From Saprospiraceae bacterium (lineage in GTDB: Bacteria; Bacteroidota; Bacteroidia; Chitinophagales; Saprospiraceae): a DNA stretch of 32,805 nt. The translations under genes and the position numbers were made by a program. Below, piece by piece: positions 16,465 to 25,422 of the stretch. The stretch is taken from the NCBI GenBank assembly GCA_029263015.1, contig JAJCYI010000053.1, forward strand, positions 1-32,805. Direction: 5' to 3'. Position 1 is the stretch's first letter; each line of letters begins with the position of its first letter. The notes beneath the pieces are model-generated. The model worked only from the letters and a program-made list of their open reading frames with translations. It was not told the DNA's origin and did not search any database.

Positions 16465-17805
16465 TTAGTCTGTTCTTAATGCTTTGATGGGATCCTGTCT
16501 TGCCGCTTTTCTGGCTGGGAAAAATCCAAAGACCAATCCGACAACCGCTGCTACCCCAAAAGAAAGAATAATGGATGCGAAGGAAACGACCGTTGGTATT
16601 TCGGCAGATTCTGCAATAAAGTTTGCAGATAATACGCCGATTACAATTCCCAGCAGTCCTCCCAGAAGGCTGATAATGACAGCTTCGAATAAAAATTGCA
16701 ATTGGATATCTGTCACGGTGGCACCGAGCGACCGCCTGATGCCAATCTCCTTGATCCTTTCCAGGACAGATGCAAGCATGATATTCATGATGCCAATACC
16801 TCCCACAAGAAGTGAAATACCAGCAATAACTGCCAAAACAAGGTTGAACATGTCCTGTGTCTTTTGTTGCTGTTCGAGGAGGAGTTCAGGGACTTCAACT
16901 TCAAAATCAACAAGGTCTTTGTGTCGGCGTTTTAGCATTTTTGCAATTACTTCAGCAGACACTTTTAGTTGGTCGGAATCAGTGACCCGGATGACCATTT
17001 TGTCCAATTGGTGGTAATTGTCCTCTACCTCATCATCGTCCCTTTCATTTCGTTGGATATCATTATTTGTGACTCTTGCCCGATCTTTTATTCGCAGCAA
17101 AGATGTTTTGACAGGAATATAAACGTCTGAATTATAATCTCTTATGCCCAGATTCTCCAGACTTTTTTTGCTGGCGGTCCGTTTTTCAAGCAATCCGATT
17201 ATTTTCATCCAGGCCGTCCCACATTTTATATATTGCCCGATTGGATCGGTCTCAGGAAAAAACCGCTTGCGAACGTTCTGGCCGATAATGCACACGGGTT
17301 TGCCACCTTCCATATGTTTGTGGTGAAACATTTTCCCATCTGCCAATGTCAGATTGTTGAGTTCAAAAAAGGCATTGCTGACACCAACAACCTTTGCTTT
17401 CCTTGTTTTACTCGCTTGTACCAAATTGGTCGGAAGGACTATTTCAGGACTGATACGGTCAATATTAGGAAGGACTTTTTTGATGGCTTTTACATCTTCG
17501 AGGGTTAACCCAGGAGACCAGGGTCTTTTACCAGTTTCACCGTTGGTTGGATTTTGTTGGCCCGTATTGGCAGTTTCTTCACCTCCTTCTCCTTCTTCCA
17601 ATATGACAGATTTTATGACAATATTATTAGTTCCAATGAGCTTCATTTGCTCAAGAATGGATTGTTTTGCACCGTTCCCAATGGCCAGCATGGCGATGAC
17701 GGCAGCTACTCCAAAAACGATCCCCAGTGCAGTTAGTATAGTTCTTAAGGTGTTAGAAGTAACACCCTCGAAGGCAAGCTGAAAATAAAATATTATTCGG
17801 TTCAT
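16465..17805 (-). CDS. MacB-like ABC transporter permease (FtsX domain), no ATPase domain
   Basis: A 446-residue permease of the MacB/FtsX type: one N-terminal membrane helix (about 20-45, TILTALGIVFGVAAVIAMLA), a large periplasmic domain (about 50-325), then three C-terminal helices with the FtsX signature GIMNIMLASVLERIKEIGIRRSLGAT (about 342-367). It lacks the N-terminal nucleotide-binding domain that full-length MacB has, so a separate ATPase is needed. None is encoded next to it. The periplasmic domain has an acidic, low-complexity stretch (EEGEGGEETANTGQQNP) near residue 72. Confidence 0.93.
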   Translation of the reverse strand: MNRIIFYFQLAFEGVTSNTLRTILTALGIVFGVAAVIAMLAIGNGAKQSILEQMKLIGTNNIVIKSVILEEGEGGEETANTGQQNPTNGETGKRPWSPGLTLEDVKAIKKVLPNIDRISPEIVLPTNLVQASKTRKAKVVGVSNAFFELNNLTLADGKMFHHKHMEGGKPVCIIGQNVRKRFFPETDPIGQYIKCGTAWMKIIGLLEKRTASKKSLENLGIRDYNSDVYIPVKTSLLRIKDRARVTNNDIQRNERDDDEVEDNYHQLDKMVIRVTDSDQLKVSAEVIAKMLKRRHKDLVDFEVEVPELLLEQQQKTQDMFNLVLAVIAGISLLVGGIGIMNIMLASVLERIKEIGIRRSLGATVTDIQLQFLFEAVIISLLGGLLGIVIGVLSANFIAESAEIPTVVSFASIILSFGVAAVVGLVFGFFPARKAARQDPIKALRTD

Positions 17806-17864
17806 GCGTTGTTGAAGAAAAATGGATTGACAAAATGAAATAGCATTGAAATCAGTTTGAGTTC

Positions 17865-19253
17865 TCAGCCAAAAATAACCATGTGGCCACCGCCGCCTTT
17901 TGATTTAGGTTGATAGTCCTCTTTGACTTGTTTCATTTTTTCCAGCGCTTCGTCCATCCGTTTCTTTTTTTCTGCTTGTATCTTTTTCTTCAATTCTTCT
18001 TTGATGGTAGGGTCAAGTAAAACCAAACTCAAATTATCTTCATTATCTGGAACGGAAAGTAAGACTTCATCGCCCTCATTTAGCCCATGTTCAACGATCA
18101 CCTCGTCATCGTTTGTTTCGCTAGTTAGCACTTCTTGTTTAACGATTTTTGAACCATGTTTTTTAAAAACATAAGCAATGGTATCGTTTTGAAGGGCCTC
18201 AATAGGGAAATGCAGGACATCTTGAAAAGTATAGGTCAAGATTTCATTGCTGGTCGTCATGGCAGGCCGCAGTATGGAATCAACTTCATTAATCTGTACA
18301 TTCACTTCAAACACTTTGGAATCGTATCCCCTCAATTGTTCGCCCACATTTGCTATCTGTATCACGGTTCCTTTGTATTCCCTGTCTGTAAATGCATCTA
18401 CTTTTACTATTACATCCTGTCCTTTTTGAAGCTTGCTAATGTCAACTTCATTTACAAAAGTTTTACTAATCATAATGCTCAGGTCGGGCAGTTCGGCGAC
18501 GACTGGGTTCCAAGTGCTTATTTGTGATCCTGGGCCAACTTTGCCATTCCAGCTTCGGGCATAGATGACCATCCCGTCTTTGGGGGCTTTGATGGTAAAA
18601 TCGTCCTTCAAATTTAGAAGTCGTTCCTGCTTGATCTGTTGCTGGCGGAGGGATGCCATTATTTCTGAGACTTGTGCTATAGTTTTGGTTTTTGTCAATT
18701 CATATTTTTGACCGAGTTGCGTAAGGCCTCTTTCTGATTTTTGGAGATCAATTTTGGCTTGCTGGATCACCATTTGTGGTTCATATTTACTCTGTTCCAC
18801 TTGTAGTCTTTTCTCCTCCATGGCAAATTCCAAGTTGACCAGGTCATCCCTGATGCCCCTTAGTTCAATGGCCGTATCAATTTCCATTTGATCGAGTTGT
18901 GTCTGTATTTTATCGATCTCTGCTTGTGCCTCCCTTAATTTGGTTTGTAATTCAGTCCGGTCAAGAGTAGCAACATAATCACCTTCACCTACCAACGTGC
19001 CTTCTGGCACTAAATCCGAAATGGTAGCATTGTAAATCTGAGCGCTTCTCATACCTTGAGGGCCTTTGATTTCTTGTGAGTTTTTTGCTTTCAACTCGCC
19101 AGTGGCAACAACGTGTATTTTGAATTCCCCTTTTTTTACAGGGACTGAAAGGTTCTTGACTTGTCCTTTGCTTTTTCCAGAAGCAGTATTGCAAGAAGAG
19201 AAAAAGCAAAGAGAGAATAGAAGAAAAAGTAAGGAACTTAGGAGTGGTTTCAT
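17865..19253 (-). CDS. HlyD/MacA-like periplasmic adaptor lipoprotein
   Basis: A 462-residue membrane-fusion protein. The start is set at ATG 19253 because it gives a clean lipoprotein signal (MKPLLSSLLFLLFSLCFFSSC); an in-frame ATG 36 codons upstream adds a non-signal sequence. A lipoyl/barrel-sandwich half (VVATGELKAKNSQEI), a long coiled-coil hairpin (about 110-210, rich in Glu/Gln/Lys), the returning half (FTIKAPKDGMVIYA) and a beta-barrel follow. The C-terminal 30 residues form another Lys/Glu-rich helix ending in a Gly-rich GGGGHMVIFG tail. It would bridge the permease and TolC across the periplasm. It is the first gene of the export operon. Confidence 0.92.
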   Translation of the reverse strand: MKPLLSSLLFLLFSLCFFSSCNTASGKSKGQVKNLSVPVKKGEFKIHVVATGELKAKNSQEIKGPQGMRSAQIYNATISDLVPEGTLVGEGDYVATLDRTELQTKLREAQAEIDKIQTQLDQMEIDTAIELRGIRDDLVNLEFAMEEKRLQVEQSKYEPQMVIQQAKIDLQKSERGLTQLGQKYELTKTKTIAQVSEIMASLRQQQIKQERLLNLKDDFTIKAPKDGMVIYARSWNGKVGPGSQISTWNPVVAELPDLSIMISKTFVNEVDISKLQKGQDVIVKVDAFTDREYKGTVIQIANVGEQLRGYDSKVFEVNVQINEVDSILRPAMTTSNEILTYTFQDVLHFPIEALQNDTIAYVFKKHGSKIVKQEVLTSETNDDEVIVEHGLNEGDEVLLSVPDNEDNLSLVLLDPTIKEELKKKIQAEKKKRMDEALEKMKQVKEDYQPKSKGGGGHMVIFG

Positions 19254-19476
19254 AAATTGGTGGTAATGAGAAAGTTGGTGTTTGGTAAAAAAAAGTATCT
19301 GGGCTGAATGACTGATATTTTCAATTATTTCATCGTTATTTAAGACACAATCACACTGCATCGGGTTGCATTGATACGAAGAAAATGACCCATTGTTTTA
19401 CGGTTCGGTAACTTAACGTTGTTTATTGAAAAGGTATCAGTAAGGACGAGATAAACTGGACGAATTGGGTTAACCA

Positions 19477-19510
19477 ATTGGGTCAAAAACTCCGTGGTTT
19501 TTGACCCAAT
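19477..19510. terminator. Hairpin downstream of the DUF3467 gene
   Basis: Perfect 14-base arms (ATTGGGTCAAAAAC and its reverse complement) around a six-base loop lie 13 bases past the DUF3467 stop on the minus strand. It probably ends that transcript ahead of the export operon. A short related palindrome (GGTTAACC) and a second ATTGGGT copy lie next to it. The rest of this 269-base gap shows nothing else. Confidence 0.55.
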
Positions 19511-19522
19511 AAATATATTGTC

Positions 19523-19840
19523 CTATGCCTGTGCTGTTGGCGTGTTAAAATTCATAGTAGGGAACGGTGGCGTTTCAGGTTCAGCGATTGCGCCAAATTG
19601 CTTTTCATACCTAGTAATGTTGTCCGCCAGCGCCTTCATCAACCTTTTGGCGTGTTGTGGCGTAAGAATAATTCGGGATTTTACTTTTGCTTTGGGAACA
19701 TTTGGCACCATCATAACGAAATCTACTATGAATTCTGATTGGTTGTGGGCAATGATGGCCAGATTGGAATATTGACCTTCTGCCACATCTTCCGGAAGTT
19801 CGATGTTTAATTGCTTTTGATTAGGTTTATTTTCTGCCAT
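19523..19840 (-). CDS. DUF3467 family protein
   Basis: A 105-residue protein with the DUF3467 pattern over nearly its whole length: LPEDVAEGQYSNLAIIAHN, FIVDFVMMVPN, KSRIILTPQHAKRLMKALADNI and a Pro-rich C terminus. The family is small, soluble and of unknown function, present across many Bacteroidota; the strand-helix layout resembles proteins that sit on other proteins. It appears to be a single-gene transcript bounded by a hairpin downstream. Confidence 0.9.
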   Translation of the reverse strand: MAENKPNQKQLNIELPEDVAEGQYSNLAIIAHNQSEFIVDFVMMVPNVPKAKVKSRIILTPQHAKRLMKALADNITRYEKQFGAIAEPETPPFPTMNFNTPTAQA

Positions 19841-19919
19841 AATAAAATTGGTATTAAATTTTTCTTTTATGTTTAGGATTCAAAAAGCCCGCCAAAGTGG
19901 GCATGTATTAAGAGTTCTG

Positions 19920-19927
19920 CAAAGTTA
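19920..19927 (-). promoter_or_regulatory. Putative -7 box of the DUF3467 gene
   Basis: CAAAGTTA on the plus strand reads TAACTTTG on the minus strand, an exact TAnnTTTG match, 80 bases before the ATG at 19840. A TTTG lies 26 bases upstream of it, longer than usual spacing, so support is modest. Confidence 0.35.
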
Positions 19928-20008
19928 GGATATTGAACATGGAATTGTTTTGTCAAAGCTCAGGTTTGGTGGGTTTCACAAATACATTTCAACTAAAATT
20001 TATTCAAA

Positions 20009-20815
20009 ATGACAAACCAAGATTATTTTGCCGTCAACCAGAAACTTTGGGACGGAAGGGTAGCGGCGCACACCAAATCCGAACTCTACGATATGGAATC
20101 GTTCATGTCGGGCAAGACCTCGTTAAAAGAAATTGAAAAGGATGCTTTGGGCAATGTAACTGGAAAGACTTTGTTGCATTTGCAATGCCACTTTGGCCAG
20201 GACACATTGTCGTGGTCGAGGAAAGGGGCGAAAGCAACAGGCATTGATTTTTCAGAAAATGCGATTGCTAAAGCCAAACAACTAAATGAACAACTTGGCC
20301 TGGATGTGGAGTTTGTCACCTCCAACGTTTATGACCTTCCCGAAGTTTTATTTGGCGAGTTTGATTATGTTTTCACTAGTTATGGCGCTACTCCGTGGTT
20401 GCCAGACCTCGACAAATGGGCCGCCATCGTAAGCCGCTATCTGAAAAAAGGAGGTATTTTTTACCTTGCTGAATTCCACCCAACATTGTTCATGTTCAAT
20501 TTTGACAATCACCAAGTTGAGTATAGCTATTTCAACGAAAACAAACCTTATTCAGAAGAGGTGACAGGCTCTTATGCTGATAAAACTGGAGAGACAAATG
20601 GGAAGGAATATTTTTGGAATCATTCTATTTCAGAAAAAGTCAATGCCCTATTAAATCAAGGATTGACTTTGCTGGAACTCAAGGAGTACGATTTTTCCCC
20701 TTACAATTGCTTCCCAAATATGATTGAAAGAGAACCAGGTAGGTACGTTTGGGGTCAAGAGAAATTTGGTGTTCGTGTCCCAATGACCTTGTCTTTGAAA
20801 ATGGAAAAGAGGTGA
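20009..20815 (+). CDS. SAM-dependent class I methyltransferase
   Basis: A 268-residue soluble protein with a Rossmann methyltransferase core: motif I LLHLQCHFGQDTLSW (55-69, the Q-C-H-F-G variant), the acidic residue Asp80 in ATGIDFSENAI for SAM ribose binding, the DYVFTSYGA strand and the LKKGGIFYLAEF motif. This variant, with an aromatic-rich C-terminal half (EYDFSPYNCFPNM), is common in Bacteroidota. The substrate cannot be read from the sequence. It is convergent with topA. Confidence 0.92.
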   Translation: MTNQDYFAVNQKLWDGRVAAHTKSELYDMESFMSGKTSLKEIEKDALGNVTGKTLLHLQCHFGQDTLSWSRKGAKATGIDFSENAIAKAKQLNEQLGLDVEFVTSNVYDLPEVLFGEFDYVFTSYGATPWLPDLDKWAAIVSRYLKKGGIFYLAEFHPTLFMFNFDNHQVEYSYFNENKPYSEEVTGSYADKTGETNGKEYFWNHSISEKVNALLNQGLTLLELKEYDFSPYNCFPNMIEREPGRYVWGQEKFGVRVPMTLSLKMEKR

Positions 20816-20820
20816 CAACA

Positions 20821-20875
20821 TCCTGCAATTCCAAAAACCGGGGAATTGAATTCCCCGGTTTTTGGAATTGCAGGA
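20821..20875. terminator. Perfect 27-base-arm bidirectional terminator palindrome
   Basis: The arms 20821-20847 and 20849-20875 are exact reverse complements around one base. The stem core is GC-rich (CCGGGG) with A5 and T5 runs inside, so it can terminate both the methyltransferase (+) and topA (-) transcripts, whose stops lie 5 bases away on each side. Confidence 0.85.
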
Positions 20876-20880
20876 CAGCC

Positions 20881-23439
20881 TTATTTTTTTGCTTTGGGTT
20901 TTGCTTTCGTCTTTGCCTTTGCTTTGTCCTTAAAAGTTCCGGGGAGGGCTTCGTTGACAAGGTCTTTCACAGCCTCCAGGGTCATTTCTTTGGCTTCTTC
21001 TGGCGTGACCCTATTACCGGCAACTTTAGGCAAGGAAATGCTTTTCTTTTTAAAGCGGATAAATGGGCCCCATCTTCCGTTTTCAACTGCAAGGTCATTT
21101 TCTGGCCATTGGTGAATGTACCGGTTGGCTTCTTTTTCAATTTTTGCAGCTACCAGTTCGTGGGCCTGTTCAATTGCAAGCGTGTCAAAATCGTATCTTT
21201 TAGGTACGTTGACATACAACTTATCCCATTTTAGAAATGGACCAAACCGACCTTTGCCTTTGGTGATGGGCAAGCCTTTGTAAGTGCCGATAGGGGCGTC
21301 TGTTTTTTGTTTTTCCACAATCAATTCGATTGCTCTTTTCATGTCAATGGAACTTGGGTCCTCACCTTTTGGGATGGACACAAATTTCTCGTCGAACTTA
21401 ACGTAAGGCCCGAACCTACCAATTCCAATCAAAACCTCTTTCCCCTCATAGTCACCCAATGTTTTTGGGAAGGAGAACAACTTGAGCGCCTCATCAAAAG
21501 TAATGGTTTCAATAGACTGCCCAGGGTTCAAATTGGCGTATTTAGGTTTCTCATCTTCCTCCAATTCATCTTTGCTCCCAATCTGTACAGCTGGTTTTCC
21601 AAAACGGGTCATCCGAACTAGTAAAGTGCGACCCGAATCAGGATCGGTACCGAGAATCCGCTCACCGGTTGCACGTTCACTTGTTTCGAGGGCTTTAGTC
21701 ACAGAGGTATGGAAAGGATGGTAAAACTCGTTGACCATGCTTTGCCAGTCGGTTCCATTTTCAGCTATAATATCAAATTTCTTCTCTATCCCTGCCGTGA
21801 AACCATAATTCATGATGTCCTCAAAATGAGAAGAAAGGTAATCGGTGACTATTGCTCCCAAGTCGGTTGGGAACAGTCGGTTTTTTGCCACCCCCGTTTT
21901 CTCAGTTTTGCTGGTCTTCGAAATGTGTTTATCTTTTAATTTGAGGATCGTATATTCCCGGTCATTCCCTTCCCTGCTTTCCTTGACCACGTAGCCGCGG
22001 TTTTCCTCCATGATTTTTGTGACAGTAGGTGCGTAGGTAGATGGTCTGCCAATGCCCAGTTCTTCAAGCTTGCTTACAAGACTTGCCTCGGTATAACGCC
22101 CAGGAGCACGCGTAAACCGTTGTGTCGCAGTCATATTATTGAGATCGAGTACCTGGCCTATTTTCAGAGGGGGCAATATTCCTTTGGTTGTGTCCTCGTC
22201 GTCTTCATCTTTGGATTCAAGATAAATTTTCAGGAAACCATCAAATTTCAAAACCTCTCCCTCTGCTTTTAGATTCGCATCGGGTTGTGTTGAAATGGCA
22301 ATATCCACAATGGTCCTTTCAAGTTGAGCGTCGGCCATTTGACTGGCGATGGTGCGCTTCCAAATGAGTTCGTAAAGCCTTTGCTGGTCTCTTTCGCTGG
22401 TCACCTGATGGACGTCGATATAAGTTGGGCGGATGGCTTCGTGTGCCTCTTGTGCCGATTCCTTTTTGGTTTTGTACCGACGTGTATGGACGTAATTAGA
22501 ACCATATTGTTTGTCGATTTCAGAAGCGATTGAAGTGAGGGCCAATTCGCTCAGATTGGTCGAATCAGTACGCATATAAGTAATATGTCCAGCCTCATAA
22601 AGGCGCTGGGCAACCACCATAGTACGGCTAACCGAATACCCAAGTTTACGACTGGCTTCTTGCTGCAATGTTGATGTAGTGAAAGGTGCGGATGGGCGGC
22701 GCTTGGCAGGTTTTACCTGAATATTATTTATATTGAAATTGGCTTGGAGGCAATTTTTCAAAAAAGTTTCGGCATCGCCTTCTTGGTCATATCTCGTGGG
22801 CAATTCTGCATTTAATATTACATTTTTCCCGTCTTTTCCTTTTACATCAAAATCCGCATTTATTTTAAAATAGGGTGTGACGTCAAATTCTTGGATTTTC
22901 CGCTCCCGGTCAACAACCAATCGAACTGCAACTGATTGAACCCTGCCTGCTGAAAGTTTGCCTTTTACTTTTTTCCAAAGAAGTCCCGATAATTCATAGC
23001 CAACCAGCCTGTCCAAAATCCGTCGTGCTTGTTGGGCATCCACCAAGTTCAAATCCAGGAGCCTTGGTTTGGTGATGGCAAGTTGGATGGCAGGCTTGGT
23101 GATTTCGTGGAAAACGATCCGTTTGGTTGTTTTTTCATCCAATCCAAGGACTTTGCACAAATGCCAGGAAATTGCTTCTCCCTCGCGGTCCTCATCCGTT
23201 GCGAGCCAAACCTCGTCCACTTTTTTGACCAAATCCTTTAGTTCCTTCACCACCTTTTTCTTGTCAGGTGTTACTTCATATTTTGGTTCAAAATTATTTT
23301 CAATATCTACAGCAGTTTCGCCTCTGGGCAAGTCTCTGACGTGCCCATAACTTGATTTTACGGTAAAATCTTTGCCGAGGTATTTTTCGATCGTCTTTGC
23401 TTTTGCCGGTGACTCAACGATGAGAAGGTTCTTAGGCAT
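20881..23439 (-). CDS. topA: DNA topoisomerase I
   Basis: An 852-residue type IA topoisomerase that relaxes negative supercoils. The TOPRIM domain has LLIVESPAKAKTIEKYLG (Glu9) and TDEDREGEAISWHL (Asp82, Asp84, Glu86). The active-site region HITYMRTDSTNLS places the catalytic tyrosine at Tyr288 with Arg290. The body is followed by three C-terminal repeats with RFGPY, RFGPF and RWGPF signatures that bind single-stranded DNA instead of the zinc fingers of the enterobacterial enzyme, then a short Lys/Ala-rich tail (KAKTKAKPKAKK). Length and layout fit Bacteroidota TopA. Confidence 0.97.
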   Translation of the reverse strand: MPKNLLIVESPAKAKTIEKYLGKDFTVKSSYGHVRDLPRGETAVDIENNFEPKYEVTPDKKKVVKELKDLVKKVDEVWLATDEDREGEAISWHLCKVLGLDEKTTKRIVFHEITKPAIQLAITKPRLLDLNLVDAQQARRILDRLVGYELSGLLWKKVKGKLSAGRVQSVAVRLVVDRERKIQEFDVTPYFKINADFDVKGKDGKNVILNAELPTRYDQEGDAETFLKNCLQANFNINNIQVKPAKRRPSAPFTTSTLQQEASRKLGYSVSRTMVVAQRLYEAGHITYMRTDSTNLSELALTSIASEIDKQYGSNYVHTRRYKTKKESAQEAHEAIRPTYIDVHQVTSERDQQRLYELIWKRTIASQMADAQLERTIVDIAISTQPDANLKAEGEVLKFDGFLKIYLESKDEDDEDTTKGILPPLKIGQVLDLNNMTATQRFTRAPGRYTEASLVSKLEELGIGRPSTYAPTVTKIMEENRGYVVKESREGNDREYTILKLKDKHISKTSKTEKTGVAKNRLFPTDLGAIVTDYLSSHFEDIMNYGFTAGIEKKFDIIAENGTDWQSMVNEFYHPFHTSVTKALETSERATGERILGTDPDSGRTLLVRMTRFGKPAVQIGSKDELEEDEKPKYANLNPGQSIETITFDEALKLFSFPKTLGDYEGKEVLIGIGRFGPYVKFDEKFVSIPKGEDPSSIDMKRAIELIVEKQKTDAPIGTYKGLPITKGKGRFGPFLKWDKLYVNVPKRYDFDTLAIEQAHELVAAKIEKEANRYIHQWPENDLAVENGRWGPFIRFKKKSISLPKVAGNRVTPEEAKEMTLEAVKDLVNEALPGTFKDKAKAKTKAKPKAKK

Positions 23440-23623
23440 AACAGTAATTTGTATTATTTGGCAGTGGGCGGTTGGGAAAATATCTGCTGAAACTTGTACG
23501 TAAGGAATTAAATATCAGTTGTTTAGACTGTGAGTTTCAATTGCATGATACCAACCAAACACTTATCAATGATTAGACTTACAGAAAAGAAGCCTCTTTT
23601 CCGCAAATCGAATTTTCAGGGCG

Positions 23624-23631
23624 CAAAAGTA
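23624..23631 (-). promoter_or_regulatory. topA: Putative -7 box of topA
   Basis: CAAAAGTA reads TACTTTTG on the minus strand, an exact TAnnTTTG match within GCGCAAAAGTA, a form that occurs again at 24378-24388. It would give a leader of about 180 bases before topA. No clear -33 box is seen. The remainder of the 267-base gap holds nothing else recognisable. Confidence 0.35.
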
Positions 23632-23706
23632 TAAATTTTGAAATTTGTTGGTAGGAAAATTTTCTAATCTTGGTGTTGACGTTCAAGATTCGAACAGAAA
23701 AGTTGC

Positions 23707-24237
23707 TTACTGGCCTCCATTTTTATCGTTTGCGGGTCTTTCCAATTGACGTGTTTCTTCGTAAATAATTGTGCCTTGTTTCAACCTATCCTCTTTGGCT
23801 CTTTTCTCCTTTTCGTGAATTTGCTCCAGGGTCTTTTTAATTTCCAACGGTTTTTTGTTCAGGCTTCGGTGAAAAAGGATCATCATGAATCGGCATTTGT
23901 CTTCCGGAGAATGAATGCCCATTTCACCCAAGCACACTGATAAGCGGGAACCATTGTAAAAACTCCAATTATAAGTTATCCACCGGCCGAGACTGAAAAA
24001 TAATTTTCGAACAGCATCGTCTTCCGAAAGTGCTTTGAATTTTGCCTTTGATTCATCATCAGTCAATTTGCTCAATATAATAAGGGCCTCATTGACATCT
24101 TTGGGGATATATACGCCATACAAAACCTTCTGGCGAATGCGCCACTCATACTTTTTGTCATAGGCATCTTTGGTTTGCGAAAAGCAAAAAGATGAAATGA
24201 AAAATGTCAAAAAAGTAGTTGCAATTATTCGGATCAT
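23707..24237 (-). CDS. DUF6794-like exported protein
   Basis: A 176-residue protein with a signal peptide (about 1-20, ending FCFSQ), a central domain resembling DUF6794 (GVYIPKDVNEALIILSKLT, then FFSLGRWITYNWSFYNGSRL, GIHSPEDKCRFMMILFHRSL and NKKPL), and a charged helical C-terminal tail with EKEKRAKEDR. The family has no known function. The domain name is from pattern memory and is moderately sure; the gene itself is clear. It appears to be monocistronic. Confidence 0.8.
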   Translation of the reverse strand: MIRIIATTFLTFFISSFCFSQTKDAYDKKYEWRIRQKVLYGVYIPKDVNEALIILSKLTDDESKAKFKALSEDDAVRKLFFSLGRWITYNWSFYNGSRLSVCLGEMGIHSPEDKCRFMMILFHRSLNKKPLEIKKTLEQIHEKEKRAKEDRLKQGTIIYEETRQLERPANDKNGGQ

Positions 24238-24379
24238 GCTAGGTAATAGGTGGTCTTTATACAGGCCGTTGGTGGGGGTTGAAATAACTGGTATAAATGC
24301 CGAAGATTCATAACTAATTAATTGTTGCTAAAATTATTCCTTGTTTTGCGTTTGTTGGGTCGGCGGTTAATTTGAAGCG

Positions 24380-24387
24380 CAAAAGTA
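24380..24387 (-). promoter_or_regulatory. Putative -7 box of the DUF6794-like gene
   Basis: CAAAAGTA reads TACTTTTG on the minus strand, matching TAnnTTTG, and lies in the same GCGCAAAAGTA context as the topA box. The leader would be about 135 bases. The gap to the divergent dehydrogenase contains nothing else I can support. Confidence 0.35.
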
Positions 24388-24465
24388 CAAACTTCTGTTG
24401 ATGCCACATTGTTGTGATGATTTTCGGAGATGGAAGCAAATCAATTTTGTGTAAACCAAATAATT

Positions 24466-25422
24466 ATGGATAAAATATTATTCCTCGACAAGGCACACCC
24501 TATACTTGAAAACCGCCTGTCCCAGATGGGGTTTGCATGTGAACTAGATTTGAATAGCGATATTAAAGAAGTAAAGAAAAAGCTACATGGTTATTTCGGG
24601 ATAGTGATGCGCAGCCGTATTTCGCTCGATTGTGATTTTATTGATGCTGGATTACAATTGAAATTCATTGCCAGGGAAGGGGTAGGGGTGGAGCATATTC
24701 CTGTTGAATATGCTGAATCCAAAAGGATAAAAGTACTGACATCTCCAGAAGGTAGCCGAGATACAGTAGCGGAACATGCACTCGGAATGTTGTTGATGTT
24801 GTTGAATAAACTGAATGTCGCTGATCGACAGGTACGCTTGGGGCGATGGGAAAGAGAGCCTAACCGCGGCGTAGAACTAATGGGCAAAACGGTTGGTATT
24901 TTAGGATATGGTAACATGGGGACTTCCTTTGCCAAGCGCTTGTCAGGTTTTGGTGTTAAAACGATTGTATATGACAAATTTAAAACTGATTATGGCGACC
25001 AATATGCAGAAGAAGTAACGTTTGATAAACTGTTGGAGGAAGCAGAAATATTAAGTGTTCACATTCCATATTTGACTGAAAATCATCACTTTGTCAATGA
25101 TCGTTTCATAAAAAAATTTAAAAATGAAATTTATATTATAAATACCGCAAGGGGCTTGGTTCTGAATACCGCTGACCTGGTAACAAATCTCAAAAGTGGA
25201 AAAGTGAAAGGAGCAGCCCTGGACGTTTTTGAATATGAAGATCAATCGTTTGACCAATTCGACTTACATGAATTGCCTGATGATTTCCAGTACTTACAGC
25301 AAGCTCCAAGTGTTGTCCTGGCCCCACACATTGCGGGGTGGTCATTTGAAAGCAAAAGAAAACACGGGGAAGTTTTGGCAGCAAAGATAGAGGCGCTCAT
25401 TAAGGGCAAAATCAAAATTTGA
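24466..25422 (+). CDS. NAD-dependent D-2-hydroxyacid dehydrogenase
   Basis: A 318-residue D-isomer 2-hydroxyacid dehydrogenase. The NAD motif is VGILGYGNMG (143-152), and the catalytic triad is visible: Arg229 in INTARGLVLNT, Glu256 in ALDVFEYED and His288 in APHIAGWS. The substrate-binding N-terminal domain has IAREGVGVEHIPV (68-80), close to the serA-type R/G-x-G-V-G-x-x-x-I pattern. It lacks the ACT domain of regulated phosphoglycerate dehydrogenases, so it may be a short SerA-like enzyme or act on another hydroxy acid. ATG 24466 is chosen because it starts directly at the family N terminus; a start 12 codons upstream adds unrelated residues. It overlaps the convergent nuclease gene by 11 bases. 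Confidence 0.92.
   Translation: MDKILFLDKAHPILENRLSQMGFACELDLNSDIKEVKKKLHGYFGIVMRSRISLDCDFIDAGLQLKFIAREGVGVEHIPVEYAESKRIKVLTSPEGSRDTVAEHALGMLLMLLNKLNVADRQVRLGRWEREPNRGVELMGKTVGILGYGNMGTSFAKRLSGFGVKTIVYDKFKTDYGDQYAEEVTFDKLLEEAEILSVHIPYLTENHHFVNDRFIKKFKNEIYIINTARGLVLNTADLVTNLKSGKVKGAALDVFEYEDQSFDQFDLHELPDDFQYLQQAPSVVLAPHIAGWSFESKRKHGEVLAAKIEALIKGKIKI

Noticed and set aside
16484-17017. 177-codon plus-strand ORF
   Set aside because: Antisense to the MacB-like permease, Ser/Thr/Arg-rich and without signal or domain.
20921-20945. Lys/Ala-rich end of topA as a possible repeat or frameshift
   Set aside because: Basic tails like this are common at the C terminus of bacterial topoisomerase I and the frame is open to a normal stop.
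20749-21234. 161-codon plus-strand ORF
   Set aside because: It runs through the terminator palindrome and antisense to topA; the Phe/Cys-rich sequence is a strand shadow.
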